A model generated the notes under the pieces. The model searched no databases. It was not told the DNA's origin and saw only the letters and a list, made by a program, of their open reading frames with translations. A DNA stretch of 52,704 nt from Bacteroidales bacterium (lineage in GTDB: Bacteria; Bacteroidota; Bacteroidia; Bacteroidales; ML635J-15): the NCBI GenBank assembly GCA_028702675.1, contig JAQVOJ010000002.1:34293-86996 (forward strand), written 5' to 3'. Below are positions 38,899 through 46,588 of the stretch, piece by piece. Position numbers and translations under genes: made by a program. Each line of letters opens with the position of its first letter. The first letter of the stretch is position 1.

Positions 38899-39669
38899 AT
38901 GGAAAAGAAATCAAAATACGAGTTTAAAACTCATATGGAAAGAAATAATAAACATTCGAGTATGTCATTACGAGTAAGAAAATATCTTATAGGATTAACA
39001 TTTATTATTGCTGGTGTTTTACTTATTTTAGGTAGAACAGGTATATTATCAGGAATGTATATGCACTATATTTTTAGTTGGCAGATGTTGCTTATAGTTA
39101 TCGGATTAATAAGTTTTTTGAGTGGTACAAGATCATACTTTTTTAGCTTATTGATGATTTTAATCGGTGGGTTTTTTATGGTAACCGAAATATATGATAT
39201 TCCTATAGAAACACAGCGTTTATTTTGGCCAATAATTTTAGTAATTGCGGGCTTACTTATAATATTTAAACATAAAAATCATGAGCAGTGGAAAACAAAA
39301 TTTAAAAAAGGAGAACAACACGGTGAAGCGTATTTCAAGAGAGATTACGTATTTGGAGGTGGAAAAAACATCATTACCTCAAAAGATTTCGCAGGAGGAG
39401 TTGTCTCGGTGGTCTTTGGTGGCTGTGAATTGGATTTTACGGAAGCTGAACTAGCCGAAGGAATTAATATTCTTGAAATTAATGCAGTATTTGGAGGCGT
39501 TGAAATAAAAGTGCCTAAACATTGGGAGGTAGAAGTTGAAGTAACCGGTATTTTAGGTGGCTTTAGCGACGAACGTAGATATTTCAATACTAACGATTTA
39601 GATAAGACACGCAAACTTATTATTAAAGGAAGTGCTATATTTGGTGGTGGGGATTTAAAGAACTTGTAA
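38899..39669 (+). CDS. LiaF-like envelope-stress membrane protein
   Basis: The protein has a hydrophobic N-terminal half with four membrane segments (~35-135), of the LiaI/LiaF transmembrane type. Its C-terminal soluble half is beta-rich and has the repeated FGG motif (VFGGGKNIIT, VVFGGCELDF, AVFGGVEIKVP, GGFSDER, AIFGGGDLKN), the mark of the LiaF/YvqF domain. In Firmicutes LiaF restrains the LiaS kinase. Here the gene is followed at once by a LytS-type kinase and a LytTR regulator, so it may play the same part. The start at 38899 is preferred over the ATG at 38860 because the promoter lies too close to the latter. Confidence 0.85.
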   Translation: MEKKSKYEFKTHMERNNKHSSMSLRVRKYLIGLTFIIAGVLLILGRTGILSGMYMHYIFSWQMLLIVIGLISFLSGTRSYFFSLLMILIGGFFMVTEIYDIPIETQRLFWPIILVIAGLLIIFKHKNHEQWKTKFKKGEQHGEAYFKRDYVFGGGKNIITSKDFAGGVVSVVFGGCELDFTEAELAEGINILEINAVFGGVEIKVPKHWEVEVEVTGILGGFSDERRYFNTNDLDKTRKLIIKGSAIFGGGDLKNL

Positions 39670-40713
39670 ATGCATACTATAATCGATAATAAAGATTACT
39701 TAAAAATCTATTTGCTAAGTTGGCTCCTGATTATGGGAGCTCATTTTGCTTTATTATTTTTTGTGTTAAGTACATCATGGCAGTATGCTATTGCTGATAG
39801 TTGTGTTTACAATATTAGTTTTGCTTTTATCGGATTTTCTATAGCGTTCATTACAAAATATACACAGCACGATAAAAGATTTCATTTGATATTTATAAAT
39901 CATGCTTTGGCTCTAATTATTGTTATTGCAATTTGGTTGCTAATTTCTTTCTTTATTTTAAAAATAATTGGAGTTACTACTCATATTGATTTGCCCGAAA
40001 ATATCAAAAAATGGTATCCGTTTAGAATAATGTCAGGTGTATTGTATTATTCTGTAATTGCTTTAATACACTATCTGATTTTATATATAGAGCAAGTAAA
40101 TGAAGAAAAATTGATACATGAAAAAACCCAAAATACACTAAAAGAAACAAAATTAAGAGCATTGAAATCGCAAATTAACCCGCATTTTCTTTTTAATAGT
40201 TTAAATTCAATATCGTACCTTATTGGTAGTGAGCCTAATAAGGCTAAAGATATGATTTCGGTACTGTCGGATTATTTTAGATATAGTATTAAAAGTAAAA
40301 ATACTACAACAAAATTGAGTGTGGAAATTGATAATTGCAAAAAATACCTTGAAATTGAAAAAATCCGCTTTGGTAATCGATTGGTTATAAAAGAACAAAT
40401 TGATTTAAAGTGTTTAGATTATGAGGTACCTTCAATGATTTTGCAACCAATTTACGAAAATGCAATAAAGCATGGAGTTTACGAAAGTACCGAACCGGTT
40501 TGCCTCGAAACAATAGTGAGTAAGCATAGCGATTATATTGCTATACGTATTATAAATGATTTTGACGAAGATGCGATTAGCCGAAAAGGAGAAGGTGTGG
40601 GGCTTAAAAATGTTGCAGATCGATTAAGTTTGATGTATAATAAAGAAGGATTGCTTAATTTTGAAAGATATGATAATAAGTTTTTAGTAAAAATTATAAT
40701 TCCAAAAATTTAA
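39670..40713 (+). CDS. LytS-type sensor histidine kinase (His_kinase family)
   Basis: Four membrane segments (about 14-145) have almost no loops. A coiled stretch follows, then the His_kinase domain with the phospho-acceptor His in LKSQINPHFLFNSLNSI (His ~170). The ATPase part has IYENAIKHG and GVGLKNVADRL. The ATG follows the stop of the LiaF-like gene with no gap, and the response regulator starts 7 bp after its stop, so all three are one operon. With such short loops the kinase probably senses a signal in the membrane or through the LiaF-like protein. Confidence 0.93.
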   Translation: MHTIIDNKDYLKIYLLSWLLIMGAHFALLFFVLSTSWQYAIADSCVYNISFAFIGFSIAFITKYTQHDKRFHLIFINHALALIIVIAIWLLISFFILKIIGVTTHIDLPENIKKWYPFRIMSGVLYYSVIALIHYLILYIEQVNEEKLIHEKTQNTLKETKLRALKSQINPHFLFNSLNSISYLIGSEPNKAKDMISVLSDYFRYSIKSKNTTTKLSVEIDNCKKYLEIEKIRFGNRLVIKEQIDLKCLDYEVPSMILQPIYENAIKHGVYESTEPVCLETIVSKHSDYIAIRIINDFDEDAISRKGEGVGLKNVADRLSLMYNKEGLLNFERYDNKFLVKIIIPKI

Positions 40714-40720
40714 GAAATAT

Positions 40721-41467
40721 ATGATTCGGTGCATAATTATTGAGGATGAGGAACCAGCACAAAAGCTAATAGCAGAATATTTAAAAGCATATCCTGATTT
40801 TGAAATTATAGCTGTTTGTAATAACGGTTTCGATGGATATAGAGAAATTACAAACTTAAATCCTGATGTGATATTTCTGGATGTGCAGATGCCAAAACTC
40901 ACAGGGATTGAAATGCTTGAGCTTGTTGAAAATCCACCACTTGTAGTTTTTACTACTGCTTACGAACATTATGCAATAAAGGCTTTTGAGTATAGTGCTA
41001 CAGATTATTTATTAAAACCATTTACTCAAGTAAGATTTAATGAAGCCATTGAAAAGATACGTAAAGCTTATAATAACAGGCACGAAGAAATTAATAGACT
41101 CAATAGTTTAATTGACGAAATCCGTCGAGAGCGAGGTGGAATTGATAGAGTGGTTGTAAAATCAGGAAATAAAATTAAAATTCTGAGTTTAGATGATATT
41201 ATTTGTTTCGAGTCAGCAGACGACTATGTGCTAATACACAGTACGGGTGAGCAGTATCTTAAACAAACAACTATGCGAGAATTTGAAGCTCATTTGCCTG
41301 ATTCTAAATTTTTGAGAGTTCATCGTTCGTGTATCGTAAACTTGTCTTATATTGAACTAATTGAACCATATACCAAAGATACTCACATAATAAAACTAGC
41401 TAAGGGTATTGAGGTAAAAACTAGTAAGAGCGGGTCGCAAAGTTTACGTAAGAAGTTGAAGATTTAA
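40721..41467 (+). CDS. LytTR-family response regulator
   Basis: The receiver domain (1-120) has the acidic pair in IIEDEEPA, the phospho-acceptor Asp in VIFLDVQMP (~53), the Thr/Ser switch (VFTTAYE) and Lys in LLKPF. The LytTR DNA-binding domain (~145-245) has IICFESADDYVLIH and FLRVHRSCIVNL. The protein is the partner of the LytS-type kinase just upstream. LytTR regulators bind direct repeats and often control envelope or surface functions. No such sites were identified with confidence in the window. Confidence 0.94.
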   Translation: MIRCIIIEDEEPAQKLIAEYLKAYPDFEIIAVCNNGFDGYREITNLNPDVIFLDVQMPKLTGIEMLELVENPPLVVFTTAYEHYAIKAFEYSATDYLLKPFTQVRFNEAIEKIRKAYNNRHEEINRLNSLIDEIRRERGGIDRVVVKSGNKIKILSLDDIICFESADDYVLIHSTGEQYLKQTTMREFEAHLPDSKFLRVHRSCIVNLSYIELIEPYTKDTHIIKLAKGIEVKTSKSGSQSLRKKLKI

Positions 41468-41470
41468 AAG

Positions 41471-41498
41471 AAGTCAACGGATACTTTTCCGCTGACTT
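41471..41498. terminator. Bidirectional hairpin between convergent genes
   Basis: AAGTCAACGGA (41471-41481) pairs with TCCGCTGACTT (41488-41498) around a 6-nt loop. The single mismatch is A-C in the plus-strand RNA but a G-U pair in the minus-strand RNA. On the minus strand it is followed by CTTTTAAA. It lies just after the stop of the LytTR gene (41467) and just beyond the end of the convergent gene (41517), so it can serve both. Confidence 0.65.
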
Positions 41499-41516
41499 AT
41501 TTACTATTAAAAAATT

Positions 41517-42506
41517 TTACTCATTAATATTGTTACAATTCATTTCGCCTTCGGTGTAATAAATATTTAGGTATTTTTCCCCATAAATTCCGCCTCCTTC
41601 ATGTTTTTGAGCTACTGAGCCTTTTACATAATAGCATTTACCGTCATCTTTCTTTGTTGCTATATCAACCTTTACAAATTTTAGCTTTGGCAAATCGTAA
41701 TCATTTTTCTCGATTTCCCATGTTTTACTAGTAATAACAACCCGTTGAGGTGTGCCATATTTTTCTTTGTCAATTTTTGTGAAAACAACATCAACTACTG
41801 ATTGATCTTCCATTCCCGCATCATGTAATCGTCTTTTTTCTACTAAACGTTTTTCTACTTCAGCATTACGTTTTTCTAATCCGCCTTCATCAAGATAGGC
41901 TTGAATTTTTGATTTTTGGTCAATTAATGATTTCTCAAATTGATTTAAAGTTGGGTCTTCGTCAGTTAAATATGCTTTTGCTGTTTTTATTTCTTTTAAT
42001 GCTATATCAATATCTTTCATCCTATCGGTTGGATATACTCTCCAGTCTTCTTCGTTGAAGCAGCGTTCAGTTTTTTTCTTTATTGAACTCATTGCTTCAT
42101 TAGATACTGAATTAGAATAATAAGAATCTATCTCGGTAAGCATATTTTTGGTATAGCTGTCGCTATGTGCCTTTTTATTTTTCGCTAGGTAAGCACTACT
42201 GTATTTTTTATAAAACTCATTGTATTCTGCTTTCTTCTGATTATACTCAGAATATGTTAACATATCCCATTTTTTTTGTAACCGTTCAAAAGTAGAAGTC
42301 CATTCCATTTTTTGAGATTCTAATTCACTAAAATCAAGACTTGAGTTTTCAGAAGAATTTGAATTAGACTTTTTTGAATTAGTGCTATTTTTTACATTTT
42401 CTGTTGTGCTTTTTGCTTTTTCTTTAAGCTTATTAAATTGTGCAAAAGTACTTGCAGAAAATCCTAAAAAGATAATGCAAATAAAAATTGTGTTTAGTCT
42501 TTTCAT
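41517..42506 (-). CDS. Secreted protein of unknown function with coiled-coil region
   Basis: A signal peptide (1-22, ending TFAQ) is followed by a Ser/Asn/Lys-rich linker (~30-55), then a long charged helical region (~60-220), and a C-terminal beta-rich part (~230-329) with VVITSKTWEIEKN and KCYYVKGSVAQKHEGGG. There is no lipobox and no T9SS sorting domain, so it is probably periplasmic. I do not recognise the family. The helical part could mediate oligomerisation or binding to the envelope. Its gene follows the lipoprotein gene at 42595 after 88 bp. Confidence 0.65.
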   Translation of the reverse strand: MKRLNTIFICIIFLGFSASTFAQFNKLKEKAKSTTENVKNSTNSKKSNSNSSENSSLDFSELESQKMEWTSTFERLQKKWDMLTYSEYNQKKAEYNEFYKKYSSAYLAKNKKAHSDSYTKNMLTEIDSYYSNSVSNEAMSSIKKKTERCFNEEDWRVYPTDRMKDIDIALKEIKTAKAYLTDEDPTLNQFEKSLIDQKSKIQAYLDEGGLEKRNAEVEKRLVEKRRLHDAGMEDQSVVDVVFTKIDKEKYGTPQRVVITSKTWEIEKNDYDLPKLKFVKVDIATKKDDGKCYYVKGSVAQKHEGGGIYGEKYLNIYYTEGEMNCNNINE

Positions 42507-42594
42507 AATAACATTTTTAAATTAAACATATTGACATAATAAGTCATTTTTTCCTCGCTAGTTTTTTCTAATTATATTAGAAAGAGAAATATTT

Positions 42595-43284
42595 TTACTC
42601 CTCTACAACTTCAACTTCTCTAACAGCTGTTTGGTATATCCCGTGAATTTCTCCTCCGGCGCTTGTAGCTTCCTGAATATCAGGTTTGTAGTTGCGTTTT
42701 AAATATGCATTATTGTTACCCAATGATAATTCGGAGCTAATATTTGCCGGAATTAATACATAATTTGTCCCTGTGTTGGTTTGAATTATTGGAGTAGCAT
42801 CTTCTTCCAAAGGTCCGTTAATATATAGGCTGGCAGTTTCGTTGGATGCAAGTGCATTGCCACTCCAATAAAGCTCATTTGCCAAACCTTTGATTATTGG
42901 CTCTATTGTTTCAGTAAAACCAATTTCATGTATGCTTACACCATTAATAAATACATTCTCGTCAGTATCTGTCCACTCAAAACTTAAAGTATCTTTAAGT
43001 CCGGCAAATGATGTTTCGTAATATGCTAATAATGGTTTCCATGTTAGTTCCTGACCGTCAGCGCTTATTTGGCTGGGTTCTGTTAATTCTAATCTTGTGC
43101 CTGTAATGCCTCCGAAAAAAAATGTAGCCCTTGCATAAGTAATGTCTTGAGTGGCATTATATACAAGTTCATAATAAACATAAATACGATCTTGGTTTAC
43201 GTCTTCGGAGTTTTCTCTTTCGCATGCAGTAAAAACAATTGCAAATAAGAACGTAAAAACAAATGGTAAAGCTAATACTTTCAT
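42595..43284 (-). CDS. Lipoprotein of unknown function
   Basis: The 229-residue product has a type II signal peptide with lipobox FTAC (Cys ~20), followed by ERENSED, an acidic stretch that can act as a lipoprotein export signal to the surface in this phylum. The rest is predicted beta-rich, with no family recognised. The gene lies 28 bp after prmC. A -7-like element (TAATTTTG on the minus strand, 43315-43308) at the very end of prmC could serve as its own promoter. Confidence 0.7.
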   Translation of the reverse strand: MKVLALPFVFTFLFAIVFTACERENSEDVNQDRIYVYYELVYNATQDITYARATFFFGGITGTRLELTEPSQISADGQELTWKPLLAYYETSFAGLKDTLSFEWTDTDENVFINGVSIHEIGFTETIEPIIKGLANELYWSGNALASNETASLYINGPLEEDATPIIQTNTGTNYVLIPANISSELSLGNNNAYLKRNYKPDIQEATSAGGEIHGIYQTAVREVEVVEE

Positions 43285-43312
43285 AAAAAAGTGTTTTTAT
43301 TGTTTTACAAAA

Positions 43313-44182
43313 TTAAGAAAATTTAGCAAAAATAAATCTATTTTTCTTTGCAAAATCCTTTATTATAGTAGTTTGCATACCACAATCTTCAAATATATTT
43401 GCTGTTTCTACTCCAAACAGTTCGTTTATTTCTAAATAAACCATAGCTTTTGTATTTAAAATCAGTTTTGAGTGTTCTGCAATGCTTTTATAAAATAAAA
43501 GGGGGTTATCGTCAGGAACAAATAGTGCTATTGCAGGTTCAAAATCTAAAACATTGGGTAAAATTTGTATTTTCTCTTTATTTGTAACATACGGTGGATT
43601 ACTTATCAAAACATCAATTTTTATATCAACAGGTATTTTTACCTTCGATAGTATATCATGTTCCAGAAATGTAATATTTGTATTATGTTTTGCTGCATTT
43701 GTTTTTGCAATACTTAATGTTTTTTTGCTAATATCAGTAGCATAATAAGAGTTTTTGTTTCCTAGTATTTTAGCTAAACTTGTTATGATACACCCTGAAC
43801 CGGTTCCAATTTCCAGAATATTAAGATTATTAGATTTCTCGATATCCTTAATAATTATTGAAACTAATTCTTCAGTTTCCTGGCGTGGAATAAGAACATC
43901 GGGGTTTACGTTAAAGCTAAATCCATAGAATTCAGTGTGTTTGGTAATATATTGTATTGGTTTATATTCTAACAGTTCTTGAGTATATTTCTTAAGTTGG
44001 CTTAATTGTCTATCGTTAGGATATAACTCAAGAGACTTTATGTATTCAATTCCAGTTTTATTTAGGATATCTTCAATTGCCAGTCTTGCTATAGATTCTG
44101 ACTCTTCTTTAGAATATATTTCAGTAAGCTTATCCCTTAATTCGTTGCGGGAATCTTTAAATGATTTTTGTGTTGATGGCAT
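43313..44182 (-). CDS. prmC: Release factor glutamine methyltransferase
   Basis: PrmC methylates the Gln of the GGQ motif in release factors RF1 and RF2, which speeds termination of translation. The 289-residue protein has an N-terminal helical domain ending in PIQYITKHTEFYG, and the motif PRQETEELV. The SAM-binding EIGTGSGCI (~120-128) and the catalytic NPPY (~194) are intact. The length is normal for the family. Confidence 0.95.
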   Translation of the reverse strand: MPSTQKSFKDSRNELRDKLTEIYSKEESESIARLAIEDILNKTGIEYIKSLELYPNDRQLSQLKKYTQELLEYKPIQYITKHTEFYGFSFNVNPDVLIPRQETEELVSIIIKDIEKSNNLNILEIGTGSGCIITSLAKILGNKNSYYATDISKKTLSIAKTNAAKHNTNITFLEHDILSKVKIPVDIKIDVLISNPPYVTNKEKIQILPNVLDFEPAIALFVPDDNPLLFYKSIAEHSKLILNTKAMVYLEINELFGVETANIFEDCGMQTTIIKDFAKKNRFIFAKFS

Positions 44183-44222
44183 TAATAATAATATTTATAA
44201 ACAAAAATAGTCTATAATAAAA

Positions 44223-44246
44223 AAATCCTGCATAAATACAGGATTT
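44223..44246 (-). terminator. Rho-independent terminator of the superoxide-reductase-like gene
   Basis: In the minus-strand direction AAATCCTG and CAGGATTT form an 8-bp stem around an 8-nt loop and are followed by more T residues (GGATTTTTTTATT). The hairpin lies 17 bp after the stop of the gene that ends at 44264. Confidence 0.7.
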
Positions 44247-44263
44247 AATTAGTAACTAATATA

Positions 44264-44608
44264 CTATTCTACTTTATATTTGCCTTTCTTTTTCCCGAAA
44301 ATATTGCAACTGGCTTTCACTTTAATTTTAGTTCCTGATTCTAGATTAGGCATATTTAAAACCACTTTATGCCCTTCAAGACTAGTCTGTTCTTCATACG
44401 CAATTACTTCAACTTCATCACCGTTAATGTAAACCCATATTTTTTCAATAAAGTGCTTTGACGCATCTTTTACAGGATGACTAAATTCAATTGTTAAATC
44501 GCCAGTTTTTTTATTGTAAGAAATTTCAGGTTTTCCTGGTGGGTGTGCAAATAAGGCAGTACCCATGAAAATCATACTTATTAGAATTACAAAAAATTTT
44601 GTTTTCAT
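44264..44608 (-). CDS. Secreted superoxide-reductase-fold (desulfoferrodoxin-like) protein
   Basis: This 114-residue protein has a signal peptide (1-21, ending LFA), so the mature chain starts HPPGKPE. The body resembles the iron-binding domain of superoxide reductase: SHPVKDASKHFIEKIWVYING matches the HP-x-HxI-W segment, and the closing KASCNIFGK matches CNxHG. In active enzymes four His and one Cys bind iron. Here the Cys and two His are kept, but the His of CNxHG is Phe. It may bind another metal, use the N-terminal His as a ligand, or have lost metal binding. The fold call is by pattern only. The gene stands between prmC and the anti-sigma gene and has its own terminator. Confidence 0.6.
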   Translation of the reverse strand: MKTKFFVILISMIFMGTALFAHPPGKPEISYNKKTGDLTIEFSHPVKDASKHFIEKIWVYINGDEVEVIAYEEQTSLEGHKVVLNMPNLESGTKIKVKASCNIFGKKKGKYKVE

Positions 44609-44669
44609 TTTGGTTTATTTTTAATATTTAAGGTTTACTTAATTAATATCTATAACAGAATTACCCTGA

Positions 44670-45884
44670 TTATTGTTCAGAAGGATGTTCAATATTTTCG
44701 GTTAGTATAGAACGAGAATGCATGTTAGTTGTTTTACTGCTTTTTGCTGGTTTTAATACAATAAGTTTTTCAGTTCTTACTTTAATTACACGTATATCAT
44801 CAATATAATAATAGGCAAAATTAAAGTCAGTAGTATTAATCATCCTGTAAAAGGTTTCGTTATTGTGTCTGAAATTTCCGATTGTGATATATTCTTCGCC
44901 GCCAACAGCAGTAAACACTCCTTCAATTTTTACCCAGTAGTCTTGATTGTCAAGTATATTGCCTCTTTGATTTTCGATTTGCGGATAAAAATCAATTACC
45001 CCTTTTTCTTTTAAATAAACTTCTTCGTTGCTAAGTAGAGCTCCCATTCCATCTGTTGCAAATCTTGACTTATTAGCCATTTGAACATAGAAACATATTT
45101 TATAATCTTCGCCCTTTTCGAGAGGATTGTTTAATTTAGCCTGTATGTATTCGCGATATTCTAAAGGTTTTTCTCCTGTAATTCGATTGTCTTTCGTAAA
45201 ATTCTGTCTCGAAATTAGTCCTACATATCCTTTTCCTGTTTTTGGGTAAGCTGTCCCTGCAAAATTATTAGGAACACTTACATTTCCTCTCGAACATTTG
45301 TTGAAATAATCAGGAGTACCTTTACTTGCCATTTTCCATTCGGGAATAAATCTTTTCGAAGCTTTTTTGTTAAAGTCTTTGGGGCAAGTTCTATATTCCT
45401 CGAAAGAATGATTTGGAACTAGGTTTGCACCAATCTCATGATAAACTATTTGTGTGTCGGCAATTAACTCAGGTAATTCAATTTGTGGTAAGTATTCGGT
45501 TTCAATTATTTGGTCAATCTTTTCCGAATTTGGAACAGTTATGGGCTTAAAGATTGTTTTGTTGCTATTATCGATATATTCTGCTGAATTTAGTTCTGCA
45601 AACAAATTTTCCGTTTCTTCTGCGTTTGTAATGATTTCTTTTTCATTTTCAGAAATTAATTGAGATGGTACTAGTTCAAGATTGGATTTTTGTTCGTGGG
45701 GAATAAATAAAACAAGACCTGTAGCTATTGGCAATAAAAGAATTAACCAATAATATTTTTTTCTTTTGTTGGGTAAGTTACGTTCAATGCTGTGCCATAT
45801 ATTTGGGGATTCAATTTCAGGCAAATCTTTAATAGCATTCTGTAAGTTTTCTTTATTATGCTCCTTGTATTCCATAGTTTTCAT
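44670..45884 (-). CDS. Anti-sigma factor-like membrane protein with an adhesin-type outer domain
   Basis: The first ~40 residues are cytoplasmic and helical (NIWHSIERNLP), as in anti-sigma factors. A single membrane segment follows (~44-62), then a linker of ~90 residues. The outer domain (~150-375) has LVPNHSFEEYRTCPKDF, TPDYFNKC, VPNNFAGTAYPKTGKGYVGL and ICFYVQMA. This pattern is found in large surface or OmpA-type proteins of this phylum and is probably a jelly-roll binding domain. The gene overlaps the sigma-factor gene by 29 bp, so it should restrain that sigma factor in response to a periplasmic or surface signal. A start at the ATG at 45875 is also possible. Confidence 0.75.
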   Translation of the reverse strand: MKTMEYKEHNKENLQNAIKDLPEIESPNIWHSIERNLPNKRKKYYWLILLLPIATGLVLFIPHEQKSNLELVPSQLISENEKEIITNAEETENLFAELNSAEYIDNSNKTIFKPITVPNSEKIDQIIETEYLPQIELPELIADTQIVYHEIGANLVPNHSFEEYRTCPKDFNKKASKRFIPEWKMASKGTPDYFNKCSRGNVSVPNNFAGTAYPKTGKGYVGLISRQNFTKDNRITGEKPLEYREYIQAKLNNPLEKGEDYKICFYVQMANKSRFATDGMGALLSNEEVYLKEKGVIDFYPQIENQRGNILDNQDYWVKIEGVFTAVGGEEYITIGNFRHNNETFYRMINTTDFNFAYYYIDDIRVIKVRTEKLIVLKPAKSSKTTNMHSRSILTENIEHPSEQ

Positions 45885-46386
45885 GTTTTTTAATAAAGTT
45901 CCTTAATTTGCGTTTTGCGTAAAAAAGCTGTGATTTACTTGTGCCCTCAGAGATATTGAGCATTTGGCTAATTTCGCTATGGCTATATCCTTCTACTTCG
46001 TAAAGCAAGAATACGGTTCTGTATCCATCGCTAAGGTTAATAATTGCCTCGTGCAATAAATCGCCGGTAAGATTATCGTCCCAGGTAATGCTGTCGGTAA
46101 TTTTGGAGGATTCGATGAAGTAGATTTTTTTGCGTTTTAATACCTTGATTGCGTTTCTAATCATAATAGTTCGTATCCAACTCCCTATTCCTGATTCGCC
46201 TCTGAATTTTTTTAATTCAGTAAATACTGTAATAAATCCTTCTTGCAAAGCTTCTCTTGCATCGTCCTGATTAGAAGTAAACCTTAAACAAATACTGTAC
46301 ATTGCGTCTTTATATTTGTTGTACAAAGTTTCCTGTGCTTTACGATTCTGCTTCAGGCATTGTTTTATTAGCTTTTTTTCGTGCAA
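45856..46386 (-). CDS. ECF RNA polymerase sigma factor
   Basis: The 176-residue protein has sigma region 2 (QETLYNKYKDAMYSICLRF, then QDDAREALQEGFITVF) and region 4 (DGYRTVFLLYEVEGYSHSEISQML, SEGTSKSQLFYAKRKL). Regions 1 and 3 are missing, as in the ECF group. The start is a TTG at 46386. No ATG or GTG precedes region 2 in this frame, and a later start would remove part of it. The next gene overlaps by 29 bp and encodes the likely anti-sigma factor. Regulon members cannot be named from the window. Confidence 0.92.
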   Translation of the reverse strand: MHEKKLIKQCLKQNRKAQETLYNKYKDAMYSICLRFTSNQDDAREALQEGFITVFTELKKFRGESGIGSWIRTIMIRNAIKVLKRKKIYFIESSKITDSITWDDNLTGDLLHEAIINLSDGYRTVFLLYEVEGYSHSEISQMLNISEGTSKSQLFYAKRKLRNFIKKHENYGIQGA

Positions 46387-46588
46387 AACAGTGTTTCTTT
46401 ATCAGTAAAGTGCAATTTACTTAAACTATGGTTGTATCTGAATATAAAAATATGCAAAAAAAGCCCCAAACTATTTTTTGTATCTATATTTTTTCGATTG
46501 CTTTTAAAAATTTAGTAAATTTACATGTCTTGAGTCATTATAGATAGTATTTATATATTTTTATTAGATATTAATAGAACCACTAATT

